Counted from the first letter of the stretch, positions 16,812 through 25,786 are shown. The stretch is 64,000 bases of DNA from Venatoribacter cucullus (GCF_016132445.1 NZ_CP046056.1:1550001-1614000), one strand, 5' to 3'. Program-made: numbers and translations. The notes: generated by a model not told the origin, from the letters alone.

Positions 16812-19604
16812 ATGAGTCTGTATTCAGAATACCTGAAAGAAATTGAGGTTCGTAAGAACGAGCTGGGGTTACACCCTAAGCCGATCGACAGCGCAGAACT
16901 GCTGTCTGAAATCATTGCCCAGATCAAAGATACCGGCAATGCAGAGCGCGAAGCCTCTCTGAACTTCTTCATCTACAACACCCTGCCAGGTACTACCCCG
17001 GCCGCTGGTGTTAAAGCCAAGTTCCTGAAAGACATCGTCACCGGTGCAGAAACCGTTGCTGAAATCTCTCCGGCCTTTGCCTTAGAACAACTGTCGCACA
17101 TGAAAGGCGGCCCTTCTGTTGAAGCCCTGCTGGACATCGCGCTGTCTGACGACGCCAACAACGCCGCCGCTGGCGAAGTTCTGAAGTCTCAGGTATTCCT
17201 GTACGAAGCCGACACCAGCCGTCTGGCTGACGCTTACAAAGCAGGCAACGCCATTGCTAAAGGCATTCTGGAAAGCTACGCCAAAGCAGAGTTCTTCACC
17301 AAGCTGGCCGACATCCCAGAAAAAATTAAAGTTATCACCTACGTTGCTGCTGAAGGTGATATCTCTACCGACCTGCTGTCTCCGGGCAACCAGTCTCACT
17401 CCCGTGCTGACCGTGAACTGCACGGCCTGTGCATGATTTCTCCTGCCGCTCAGCAAGAAATCAAAAAAATGGGTGAAGACAACCCAGACGCCAAAGTGAT
17501 GCTGATCGCTGAAAAAGGCACCATGGGCGTGGGTTCTTCCCGTATGTCCGGTGTGAACAACGTGGCACTGTGGGCCGGTGAAAAAACCTCCCCGTACATC
17601 CCGTTCGTTAACAACCGTCCGGTGGTTGCTGGTACCAACGGTATCGCCCCAATCTTCCTGACCACCGTAGGTGTAACCGGCGGTATCGGTCTGGACCTGA
17701 AAAACTGGGTACAGAAAAAAGACGAAAACGGCAACATCGTCCGTGACGCCAATGGCGACGCAGTACTGGAAGAAAAGTACTCTGTTAAGACCGGCACCGT
17801 TCTGACCATCGACACCAAAGCCAAGAAGCTGCTCGACAGCCAAGGCAACGTGCTGGTTGACGTAGCCTCTGCTTTCACTCCACAAAAAGTGGAATTCATG
17901 AAAGCCGGTGGTTCTTACGCCGTAACTTTCGGTAAGAAAATCCAGACCTTCGCCGCTGAAACTCTGGGCATCGAAGCTCCGGTTGTTTACGCCTCTTCTA
18001 AAGAAATCTCTCACGAAGGCCAGGGCCTGACTGCTGTTGAGAAGATCTTCAACCGTAACGCCGTAGGCGTTAAGTCCAAGACTCCTCTGCACGCCGGTTC
18101 TGACGTTCGCGTTAAAGTGAACATCGTAGGTTCTCAGGACACCACTGGTCCGATGACCTGTCAGGAACTGGAATCCATGGCCGCTGCGACCATCTCTCCA
18201 AGCGTGGATGGTGCGTTCCAGTCTGGCTGTCACACTGCCTCTGTATGGGACAACAAAGCCAAGGCCAACACGCCTAAGCTGATGGCCTTCATGAACGCAT
18301 TCGGTGTAATCACTGCCCGTGACCCGAAAGGCGTTTACCACTCCATGACCGACGTAATCCACAAAGTACTGAACGACATTACTGTGGACGACCGCGCGAT
18401 CATCATCGGTGGTGACTCTCACACCCGTATGTCCAAAGGTGTGGCGTTCGGTGCTGACTCCGGTACCGTTGCTATCGCCCTGGCCACTGGTGAAGCGGCT
18501 ATGCCGATCCCTGAGTCTGTGAAGGTAACCTTCAAAGGCAAGATGAAGCCGCACATGGACTTCCGTGACATCGTACACGCCACTCAGGCGCAGATGCTGA
18601 AGCAGTTCAACGGCGAAAACGTATTCCAGGGCCGTGTCATCGAAGTACAGATCGGCACCCTGCTGGCTGACCAGGCCTTCACCTTCACCGACTGGACTGC
18701 AGAAATGAAAGCGAAAGCTTCTATCTGTATTTCTACCGATGACACCCTGATCAAGTCTCTGGAACTGGCCAAGTCCCGTATCCAGATCATGATCAACAAA
18801 GGCATGGACAACGAAGCCGGCATGCTGAAAGGCCTGATCGCCCTGGCTGACAAGCGTATTGCTGGTATCCAGTCTGGTGAAGAACCAGCCCTGGCTCCGG
18901 ACGACAACGCCAAGTACTACGCCGAAGTTGTGGTAGACCTGGACGTCATCGACGAACCGATGATTGCCGACCCGGACGTAAACAACGAAGACGTATCCAA
19001 GCGTTACACCCACGACGTGATCCGTCCGGCTTCTTACTACAATGGCCGTAAAGTGGATCTGGGCTTCGTTGGTTCTTGTATGGTTCACAAAGGCGACATG
19101 CAGATCATCGCTGCCATGCTGCGTAACCTGGAAAAGAACGGTCCTATCACCTTCAAAGCGCCGCTGGTTGTTGCACCACCGACGTACAACATCGTTGACG
19201 AGCTGAAAGCCGAAGGCGATTGGGACGTTCTGGCGAAATACGCTGGCTTCATCTTCGATGACAACAATCCGAAAGAGAAAGCCCGCACCAAGTACGAAAA
19301 CCAACTGTACCTGGAGCGTCCTGGCTGTAACTTGTGCATGGGTAACCAGGAAAAAGCCGAAGCCGGTGACACCGTTCTGGCCACCTCTACCCGTCTGTTC
19401 CAGGGCCGTGTAGTAGAAGACAGCGCCGAGAAGAAAGGTGAGTCTCTGCTGGGTTCTACCCCAATGGTTGTTCTGTCTACTATTCTGGGTCGTTTCCCGA
19501 CTCTGGAAGAGTACAAAGCAGCCGTTGACGGTATCAACCTGACTTCTTTCGCTCCGCCGTCTGCAGACCTGGCTCGTCCGTCTATCCCTCTGAAAGCTAT
19601 TTAA
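16812..19604 (+). CDS. AcnB-type aconitate hydratase, divergent paralogue
   Basis: A 930-residue cytoplasmic enzyme with AcnB domain order: N-terminal HEAT-like helices, a swivel domain (GTMGVGSSRMSGVNNVALW), then the catalytic part. Iron-sulfur ligands are visible as the cysteine in VGSCMVHKGD and the pair in GCNLCMGNQ. It should interconvert citrate and isocitrate and perhaps act on 2-methylcitrate intermediates. It is longer than and clearly different from the canonical AcnB encoded 6 kb further on, and reminds me of the longer AcnB form of Bacteroidetes. Codon use is strongly biased to preferred codons (GAA, AAA, GGT, TCT), suggesting high expression. The start follows GAGAGGG; an in-frame TTG five codons earlier is unlikely. 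Confidence 0.92.
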   Translation: MSLYSEYLKEIEVRKNELGLHPKPIDSAELLSEIIAQIKDTGNAEREASLNFFIYNTLPGTTPAAGVKAKFLKDIVTGAETVAEISPAFALEQLSHMKGGPSVEALLDIALSDDANNAAAGEVLKSQVFLYEADTSRLADAYKAGNAIAKGILESYAKAEFFTKLADIPEKIKVITYVAAEGDISTDLLSPGNQSHSRADRELHGLCMISPAAQQEIKKMGEDNPDAKVMLIAEKGTMGVGSSRMSGVNNVALWAGEKTSPYIPFVNNRPVVAGTNGIAPIFLTTVGVTGGIGLDLKNWVQKKDENGNIVRDANGDAVLEEKYSVKTGTVLTIDTKAKKLLDSQGNVLVDVASAFTPQKVEFMKAGGSYAVTFGKKIQTFAAETLGIEAPVVYASSKEISHEGQGLTAVEKIFNRNAVGVKSKTPLHAGSDVRVKVNIVGSQDTTGPMTCQELESMAAATISPSVDGAFQSGCHTASVWDNKAKANTPKLMAFMNAFGVITARDPKGVYHSMTDVIHKVLNDITVDDRAIIIGGDSHTRMSKGVAFGADSGTVAIALATGEAAMPIPESVKVTFKGKMKPHMDFRDIVHATQAQMLKQFNGENVFQGRVIEVQIGTLLADQAFTFTDWTAEMKAKASICISTDDTLIKSLELAKSRIQIMINKGMDNEAGMLKGLIALADKRIAGIQSGEEPALAPDDNAKYYAEVVVDLDVIDEPMIADPDVNNEDVSKRYTHDVIRPASYYNGRKVDLGFVGSCMVHKGDMQIIAAMLRNLEKNGPITFKAPLVVAPPTYNIVDELKAEGDWDVLAKYAGFIFDDNNPKEKARTKYENQLYLERPGCNLCMGNQEKAEAGDTVLATSTRLFQGRVVEDSAEKKGESLLGSTPMVVLSTILGRFPTLEEYKAAVDGINLTSFAPPSADLARPSIPLKAI

Positions 19605-19608
19605 TGAC

Positions 19609-19656
19609 GTACAGGATGTACTAATGCCGCGAAGGACAAGGATGTCCAAGAGCGGC
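19609..19656 (+). promoter_or_regulatory. Two GGA-loop hairpins resembling CsrA/RsmA binding sites
   Basis: Two short hairpins begin 4 nt after the aconitase stop: GTAC-AGGAT-GTAC (19609-19621) and GGAC-AAGGAT-GTCC (19634-19647). The second is enclosed by an outer GCCGC/GCGGC stem. The known high-affinity CsrA consensus contains ACARGGAUGU with GGA in a hairpin loop; the second hairpin matches it exactly and the first nearly. Role in the 3' untranslated region is inference. Confidence 0.5.
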
Positions 19657-19672
19657 GGCTTTTGAGGCGATT

Positions 19673-19710
19673 AGCCCACTGCCCTGACCTTCGAGTTCAG
19701 GCAGCGGGCT
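19673..19710 (+). other. Strong hairpin in the 3' region of the first aconitase transcript
   Basis: AGCCC and GGGCT arms enclose CTGCC/GGCAG and CTGA/TCAG pairs around a TTCG-containing loop, with one mismatch. Together with the GGA hairpins before it and the terminator at 19867, it gives a structured tail of about 300 nt. The remaining bases up to 19866 show no gene. Confidence 0.6.
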
Positions 19711-19866
19711 GAGCTCAGAACGAATGATTGGGTTTTGAGGTTCTGCAAAGAACGTGTTCAGACGCACAAAAGATCAATGACGAAGAGCGGATTTAGGCAG
19801 GTTTTAAACCGGCTTATGCAGCTCACTGAACGGATCGGCTTCTACTGAAAACAAAACGCGATCGAA

Positions 19867-19903
19867 TAAAAAAACCGGCACTCGCAAGAGGGCCGGTTTT
19901 TTT
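19867..19903. terminator. Hairpin terminator of the first aconitase transcript
   Basis: The stem AAAAACCGGC / GCCGGTTTTT has a loop of about 12 nt and a T-run on either side. It can also stop the minus-strand genes of the AT-rich island. Confidence 0.85.
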
Positions 19904-19975
19904 AGATCAGCTGTTAGAAGAGCCACTACCTGCTCATCCAGCAAAGAATCCTGAGCCGCAAACATGAATTATTTG

Positions 19976-20623
19976 TTATGCAATACTTTGAATATAGTTA
20001 AGAAAGCATTCTTCCCAAGATTTCATTCGTATTGTTTTTGGGTGCGGAGCACGAATAGTTACCGTTGGTAGTCGAGAGTGAATCAACCTTGCAAAGTGCT
20101 TTTCTGGTAAACCGTCTACATCCTCAAAAACTAGCCCCTCATACATTTTACTAAGCCGACTATCATACTTATGATTAGTAAAGAGAATACATACATCGGG
20201 ATTTAGTATATCGATCTCATCTCTGAGAATATCATCAAACTCGGCAACTTGATTGAGAACTTCTCCAACAGGAGCACCAACATTTTGATCAAAACGATTT
20301 AGGTTTGACCAAGCAATTGAGTATGGCGTAACACCAAGCGCGACTTCCACTTTTCGAATGATGTTCCAGAATGGTGTACTTTTATACTCAGAACCGAAGT
20401 TAAAGTCTTCATAGGTATTAAACTGATCAGTGATAGATAACGACTGCTCCCATCCATAAGTTTCTTGCCCTACAACCATTAATTTAAGGGGCTCTTGGGT
20501 ATAGCCACCAACTTTTACCAGTAATGGGCCGTGTAAATTCTCGCCGGAAAACTTTTCAACAAACTTTGTTAGCTTAGGAAGGTAAGAAGAGTATAGATCT
20601 TCTAACTTTTTGTTTATGCTCAT
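19976..20623 (-). CDS. Unknown protein with uracil-DNA-glycosylase-fold-like motifs
   Basis: A 215-residue protein encoded in AT-rich DNA unlike its surroundings, so probably acquired. A hydrophobic strand ends in a loop VVGQETYGW (around residue 57), and near the C-terminus stands RAPHPKT. A Gly-rich loop early and an HP motif late, plus the strand-turn AWSNLNRFD and NPDVCILFTNHK in between, recall the uracil-DNA glycosylase superfamily fold. I cannot show activity; the match is weak and the substrate unknown. The start at MSINKKLEDL was preferred over an upstream in-frame ATG because AAGGAATGTT stands just before it. It is the last of three island genes on this strand. Confidence 0.55.
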   Translation of the reverse strand: MSINKKLEDLYSSYLPKLTKFVEKFSGENLHGPLLVKVGGYTQEPLKLMVVGQETYGWEQSLSITDQFNTYEDFNFGSEYKSTPFWNIIRKVEVALGVTPYSIAWSNLNRFDQNVGAPVGEVLNQVAEFDDILRDEIDILNPDVCILFTNHKYDSRLSKMYEGLVFEDVDGLPEKHFARLIHSRLPTVTIRAPHPKTIRMKSWEECFLNYIQSIA

Positions 20624-20858
20624 AACATTCCTTTTTTGCATAACGCTCACGTAATAGGCGCGAGCTTGTGATGGTTATATTATCCCAACAAAACGGACAC
20701 GTTCATTTTCATGCCATTGTCCACTTGTACCTATTATAGAACAGCATCCTCTCTCGAATTCAACCGTTTCCAGCTTCAGTAATCGTTGACACATCTCCCC
20801 AGAGCATACTTCAAATCTTCTGCAGAATGAAATATCGCATTGCGAATCAGGTTAACTT

Positions 20859-21090
20859 TTATTGAACGAAAGAATGATGCCACATGTGCATTGTCAGTAC
20901 ATACACCCACCCCAATGATACACTGATTTCAAAGCTCTTTCTGATGCTCACTTCCCCTATATCCGACACCGCGCCTGCATTCAACACAAGACCTTCGGTA
21001 GCGCCACACTTACGTATCGCATTCATCAATGTTCTGCGAGTTACTTCTCGTTCATTTGATATCAAGGCTCAACCCAATGAGGGTTAGCAC
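20859..21090 (-). pseudogene. Possible decayed transposase/integrase-core fragment
   Basis: A minus-strand stretch of about 70 codons reads TRRTLMNAIRKCGATEGLVLN and then SIRKSFEISVSLGW. The pattern resembles the second half of an rve-type DDE transposase core (helix, then LVxDNG, then a segment with F near E), but the DNG motif is altered and no full frame survives. The surrounding 20624-21223 stretch has no other gene that I can support. Confidence 0.25.
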
Positions 21091-21223
21091 TCCAAACACA
21101 TTCTTTTGTTTGATAACCATCTATTTTTCAAGGGGATTTTCTATCATAACAATCCGACTTGCCCTCTAATTATTCTTTAAAAAATGAGAAGTCAACGTCA
21201 CTAACAGCCGAACCAGGCTTCTC

Positions 21224-21778
21224 TTAAGAATGCAATGCCAAATGCAACTTTAGCCAAGTGTCGTGCTCTTGGTCATCAAAAAAGAAGCAAGTATTGGGAA
21301 TTATATCCACCTCAAAACCTTGAACTATGGAAACGTAAAGATCTATTTCATCAAGAGGTATTTCTTTCCCCATTATCGTTAAGATTACGCCTTTCACATA
21401 AAGCCCATGGCTCTTATAAGTATTGATAGTATTTTGCAATACCCCCCATAAATTGAAAGCCAATTCTTTATGACCACCTTGTATCGTCACCACCCTAAAC
21501 TGACTACCATTACTCAGCCATGACTTAATATCTTGATCATCAATACAGACATACGAAAAACCACAACCAATATGCATATACGCATCAATCACCGATCTAG
21601 TGCTTTCGCTATCTCTTTGTGGTGATATTTCAATAAACCAGCATCCATCTGATTCTGATTGATATGATGTGGTATGCTCGCAATAACCATGAGGCCATAT
21701 CTGTACAGCATCTTCTATGAGTTGCGCCACTGCTGAATCAGGTGAATAAAACCTTTTAATCAATTTACCATCATTCAT
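21224..21778 (-). CDS. Unknown protein of the AT-rich island
   Basis: A soluble protein of 184 residues with no family that I recognise. It is rich in aromatic residues, with alternating hydrophobic strands (VDIIPNTCFFF, GLYVKGVILTIMG) suggesting an alpha/beta fold. There is no signal peptide, membrane helix or obvious catalytic motif. The start MNDGKLIKRFY is preceded by a good AAGGAAAG; 13 further codons are open above it but lack a site. It follows the DnaA-like ATPase gene by about 140 bp on the same strand and shares its low GC, so the two may work together. That is inference from position only. Confidence 0.7.
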   Translation of the reverse strand: MNDGKLIKRFYSPDSAVAQLIEDAVQIWPHGYCEHTTSYQSESDGCWFIEISPQRDSESTRSVIDAYMHIGCGFSYVCIDDQDIKSWLSNGSQFRVVTIQGGHKELAFNLWGVLQNTINTYKSHGLYVKGVILTIMGKEIPLDEIDLYVSIVQGFEVDIIPNTCFFFDDQEHDTWLKLHLALHS

Positions 21779-21916
21779 TAAAATACTTTCCTTAATAAGA
21801 TTTCCAATTAATGACAAGCAACAAAACCAACCAATTCTTGCACACCTCTACTTGTCACTATTACCAATCAAGCCTCATCATTATCAGAATTCAATACTTG
21901 ATCAATTACACTACTC

Positions 21917-22648
21917 CTAAAAACACCAACCCGGAAACAGTACTCTCAAATCTGAAATTGTAATATCCACGCCACTCCCAATAGAGTAGTGAAAATTAAT
22001 AGTATTCAAAACACCCATCAGCTCAAAGTAATTGTCATTAGTATTGTAATATATACAATTCAATGTCAACTCGTTCAACATCAATGATTGTTCTTTTGCA
22101 TAGCCAACAATAAATTTCTTTTTTATATCACCGACTGGACCCATCAAGTGAACAAGCACACCCGAACACAACCTCGAAATTAGATGCTCATTAATAGCAG
22201 CAGTATCACATTGCTCAAGTGGATTGCTGCTCGATGTCACAATAATACTTATATTTAACCTTTTAGCTCTCTTTACGAACTGAAGGAATTCTTCTTGAGA
22301 ACGGCTTTTATAAAAATAATACTGAATATCTTCTATTATCACATACTTGGCAGCATCAAATTCCACTTTGAATTCGCTCATACGATTACGTTTAAGGGCT
22401 GCCACCATCCTCCTAATCCATTCTTCTGCATCGATATGCACGATTTCATTTTCTAACACTCCTGATTCGAGCAACGCAACTTTAGTTAGTTCTATTAGAT
22501 GTGTTTTACCAACCCCACAGGGACCATAGATACAAAGAACATTATCTTCAGATAATGCATTGATTAACTTTTCAATAGCCTGAACTGCATGTGGATTACC
22601 GATTGCTACGGTTGATAGATTTCCTATCGGCAGCCTAATTTTTTTCAT
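21917..22648 (-). CDS. Orphan DnaA domain-III-like AAA+ ATPase
   Basis: 243 residues. Walker A GPCGVGKTH (42-50), Walker B-like VIIEDIQ (103-109) and a sensor/arginine region HLISRL all follow the order of DnaA domain III. The stretch EDIQYYFYKSRSQEEFLQF is strikingly close to the DDIQFFANKERSQEEF of DnaA, and IDAEEWIRRMVAALKRN to its initiator-specific segment. The protein ends where DnaA domain IV (the DnaA-box-binding helix-turn-helix) would begin and lacks it. Hda has the same size but a less conserved ATP site. It may modulate replication initiation or serve a mobile element; this is inference. A good AAGG site precedes the ATG. Its DNA is much more AT-rich than its neighbours. Confidence 0.8.
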   Translation of the reverse strand: MKKIRLPIGNLSTVAIGNPHAVQAIEKLINALSEDNVLCIYGPCGVGKTHLIELTKVALLESGVLENEIVHIDAEEWIRRMVAALKRNRMSEFKVEFDAAKYVIIEDIQYYFYKSRSQEEFLQFVKRAKRLNISIIVTSSSNPLEQCDTAAINEHLISRLCSGVLVHLMGPVGDIKKKFIVGYAKEQSLMLNELTLNCIYYNTNDNYFELMGVLNTINFHYSIGSGVDITISDLRVLFPGWCF

Positions 22649-22816
22649 GGGATACCTTATTGCCAGAGAGAAACGCTTACTGGTTGCAACACCTCATACC
22701 AGCATTCATACACATGGGGGTTAAACTTCTGGATCAGGCGCAACTTTTTTATCGCGAGTATGGCCCTGTAACCCTCCCCTACGGCGGTGATGATCTGCCT
22801 ACGCCCGAGAAGCGCA

Positions 22817-22832
22817 GGATTGTATACAATCC
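22817..22832. promoter_or_regulatory. Perfect 16-bp palindrome upstream of acnA (GntR-type operator candidate)
   Basis: GGATTGTATACAATCC is fully symmetric with a GTATAC core, 102 bp before the acnA start. GntR-family (FadR/PrpR-like) regulators bind sites with GT-AC symmetry of this kind. No such regulator is encoded in the window, so the partner is unknown. Confidence 0.4.
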
Positions 22833-22933
22833 GACTAAAGCGGCAGTCATAAACCTTGATTTACCCCCTCCTGCCGTTAAAATTGCCGACAATTCATACG
22901 CTTCGGCACATCCTTTTTCACCAGGAATCCAGC

Positions 22934-25651
22934 ATGACATCAGCCACCCATTTCGACCCATCCAGCTCAATCAAGACTCTGCCAGGCACGTCTCATCGTT
23001 TTCACAGCCTGCCAGACACCGCAAAGCGCTTAGGCATTAATCTGGATGAACTGCCGTTTTCCCTGCGCCCTATCCTTGAAGGCATCGCGCGTAATGTCGG
23101 CAAAAACGGCATCACGGTTGAGCAGCTGCAGGCGCTGGGTAACTGGCCTGAGCATCAGGGTAAAGAGCCGGTAGAGATTCCGTTCACTGCCGGTCGGGTG
23201 ATCATGCACGATCTGAGTGGTACACCCGCCATCGTCGATTTTGCTGCGATGCGTTCAGCGGTACAGCGCATGGGCCTGAACCCGGCCATTATTGAGCCGC
23301 TGGTGCGTGCGGATCTGGTGATCGACCATACGGTCACCATGGACAACACCGGCAGCCCGGCGTCGCTACGCATTAACAGCGAGCTGGAAGCGGCACGCAA
23401 CAAAGAGCGTTATGCCTTCCTGAAATGGGGTGCGCAGGCGTTTAACACCATCCGCATTATTCCGCCGCAAACCGGCATCGTGCATCAGGTGAACCTGGAA
23501 TATCTGGCGCAAGGTTATTTAGAACAAGACGACCTTATGATTCCGGATACCCTGATCGGTATGGACAGCCACACGCCCATGGCCAACGCGCTGGGTATTG
23601 TTGGCTGGGGCGTGGGCGGTATTGAGGCTGGTGCGTCTATGCTGGGCCAGCCGATGGAAATGCTGGCACCTGAGGTAATTGGTGTGGAGCTGACCGGCGC
23701 CCTGCGCGAAGGCGTGACCGCCACCGATCTGGTATTAACCATCACCGAAATGCTGCGCAAATACCCGGGCGGTGTGGTCGGTAAATTCGTGGAATACGTC
23801 GGCGAAGGCAGCGCGAATCTGTCGCTGCCAGACCGTGCGACTATCGCCAATATGTCGCCGGAATACGGCGCGACCATGGGCTTCTTCCCGTTTGATGAAA
23901 TTGCCGCCGATTATATGAAAGCCACCGGCCGCGATGGCGACCTGCCACTGGCGTATTACCAGGCGCAGAACATGGCGTGGAAAGCCGGCCAGAAACTACC
24001 GCGCTACACCGACCTGCTGCACCTCGATTTATCGACCGTTGAACCATCCGTTGCCGGGCCGAAACGACCACAAGACCGTCTGCCGCTGGGCGATATCGGC
24101 AAGGTATTCCAGAAGGCTGCTACCGCAGGCTCTCGCGTGCCTGAAGTAGCCACCGTCACGCCGGTTAAGGCCGACGAAGCCGGTATCTTCCAGTCACTGC
24201 CTGAGCGCACCTTAAAAGACGGCGACATCGTAATTGCTGCGATTACCGCCTGCACCAACACCTCGAATCCGGGCCTGTTAATTGCCGCTGGTTTGCTGGC
24301 GAAAAAAGCCAACCAACTGGGCATGAAAGTGCCGGACGGCGTTAAGACCTCAATGGCTCCCGGCTCACCGGTAGCGACCGACTTCTTAACCAAAGCCGGC
24401 TTGCAGCAGCATCTGGATGCGCTGGGCTTTAATACCGCAGGCTACGGCTGTACCACCTGCGTTGGTAACTCTGGCCCACTGGCGCCGAGCATTGAAGCGG
24501 CGTTGCGCGACCACGACATTATTGTGTCGTCCGTGCTGTCGGGTAACCGTAACTTCGAAGGCCGTGTTCACCCGGATGTTGATACCAACTTCCTGATGTC
24601 GCCGCCGCTGGTTGTTGCGATGGCCATTGCCGGCAACGTGAATATCGACGTCACCAAAGAGCCACTGGGCAAAAACGCTCAGGGCAATGATGTGTTCCTG
24701 AAAGACATCTGGCCAAGCAACGCGGAAATTACCCAAACCATGCACGAGTGCATGGACCCGAAAGCCTTCCGCGCAACCTACGAAAACTCACTCGCTGGCC
24801 CGGAAACCTGGCAGAAGCTGGAATCACCGACTGGCCCTGTGTATCAGTGGGACGAGGAATCCAGCTACATTCAGGAAATCTCGTTCTTTGACGGTTTCTC
24901 ACTGGAAACACCAAAGGATTCCCTCAACAACATCAGCAACGCACGCATGCTGGTGATGTGCGATGACAACACCACCACCGACCACATTTCGCCGGTAAGC
25001 CGTATCCGTCCGGATTCCGCACCGGGCCAGTACCTGATGTCGATCGGTGTCGATGCCAACGACCTGACCTCGCTGGGTGCGCGTCGTGGTAACCACCATG
25101 TGATGCTGCGCAGTATTTTCGGCAACGTAAAAGCCCGCAACCTGATGCTGCCGGGCACCACTGGTGCGGTGACGAATTACTACAACGCCAATGGCGACGC
25201 GGAAAAAATGTCGATTTACGATGCGGCATCACGCTACCAGCAGGAAGGCACGCCAACCGTGGTATTCGGCGGCAAGTTGTATGGCACTGGCTCATCACGG
25301 GACTGGGCGGCAAAAGGACCGGCGCTGCTGGGTGTGAAAGCCATCATCGCTGAAAGCTTTGAGCGTATTCACAAGTCCAACCTGGTGGGCATGGGCGTAT
25401 TGCCTCTGCAACTGCCGGAAGGCGTGACGCTGGGTTCTCTGAACTTAGATGGCTCTGAAACCTTTGACCTGGCGGGTATTGATCGCCTTGCGCCACGCGG
25501 CTCAGTGACGCTGACGATTAAGCGCAAAGACGGATCATCGGAACAGCACAAGCTGCTGTCGCGGGTGGATACGTCATCGGAGCTTGAGCAGATCCGCCAC
25601 AAAGGCATTCTGCCAATGGTATTGCGCGATATTATCGCGGCCAACCGTTAA
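22934..25651 (+). CDS. acnA: Aconitate hydratase AcnA
   Basis: A 905-residue cytoplasmic 4Fe-4S enzyme of the TCA and glyoxylate cycles, of the IRP/AcnA type. Cluster ligands are C in AITACTNTSNP and the pair in GYGCTTCVGNSGPL. The substrate-binding IGMDSHTPMANALGIVGWGVGG and the C-terminal swivel GTGSSRDWAAKGP are intact. The length is as expected (about 890-910). The start MTSATHFDP has an AGGA before it; the frame stays open upstream, but those codons resemble no AcnA. A palindromic operator candidate lies upstream. It lies between the AT-rich island and canonical acnB, all aconitase genes being read in the same direction. Confidence 0.97.
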   Translation: MTSATHFDPSSSIKTLPGTSHRFHSLPDTAKRLGINLDELPFSLRPILEGIARNVGKNGITVEQLQALGNWPEHQGKEPVEIPFTAGRVIMHDLSGTPAIVDFAAMRSAVQRMGLNPAIIEPLVRADLVIDHTVTMDNTGSPASLRINSELEAARNKERYAFLKWGAQAFNTIRIIPPQTGIVHQVNLEYLAQGYLEQDDLMIPDTLIGMDSHTPMANALGIVGWGVGGIEAGASMLGQPMEMLAPEVIGVELTGALREGVTATDLVLTITEMLRKYPGGVVGKFVEYVGEGSANLSLPDRATIANMSPEYGATMGFFPFDEIAADYMKATGRDGDLPLAYYQAQNMAWKAGQKLPRYTDLLHLDLSTVEPSVAGPKRPQDRLPLGDIGKVFQKAATAGSRVPEVATVTPVKADEAGIFQSLPERTLKDGDIVIAAITACTNTSNPGLLIAAGLLAKKANQLGMKVPDGVKTSMAPGSPVATDFLTKAGLQQHLDALGFNTAGYGCTTCVGNSGPLAPSIEAALRDHDIIVSSVLSGNRNFEGRVHPDVDTNFLMSPPLVVAMAIAGNVNIDVTKEPLGKNAQGNDVFLKDIWPSNAEITQTMHECMDPKAFRATYENSLAGPETWQKLESPTGPVYQWDEESSYIQEISFFDGFSLETPKDSLNNISNARMLVMCDDNTTTDHISPVSRIRPDSAPGQYLMSIGVDANDLTSLGARRGNHHVMLRSIFGNVKARNLMLPGTTGAVTNYYNANGDAEKMSIYDAASRYQQEGTPTVVFGGKLYGTGSSRDWAAKGPALLGVKAIIAESFERIHKSNLVGMGVLPLQLPEGVTLGSLNLDGSETFDLAGIDRLAPRGSVTLTIKRKDGSSEQHKLLSRVDTSSELEQIRHKGILPMVLRDIIAANR

Positions 25652-25786
25652 GAAAGGCGCACCTGATAAAAAGACAAGGGCGACTGGAAATTATGCAGAA
25701 GCGGCGTATGTTTACCCCTGTGATGCAGTATCGCCGCGATCCACAGATTGTCGACCTTTGTCTCTGAGTATTGCTCTCAGCACTGG

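Noticed and set aside
17082-19649. 855-codon open frame on the minus strand opposite the first aconitase gene
   Set aside because: It is the shadow of strong codon bias in the plus-strand gene. Its translation has no domain, is full of Val/Gly/Phe/His, and has no ribosome site.
22660-22933. Small plus-strand gene before acnA (MPERNAYWLQHL...)
   Set aside because: No ribosome site, no family match, and its frame runs on past the acnA start; more likely the acnA promoter region.
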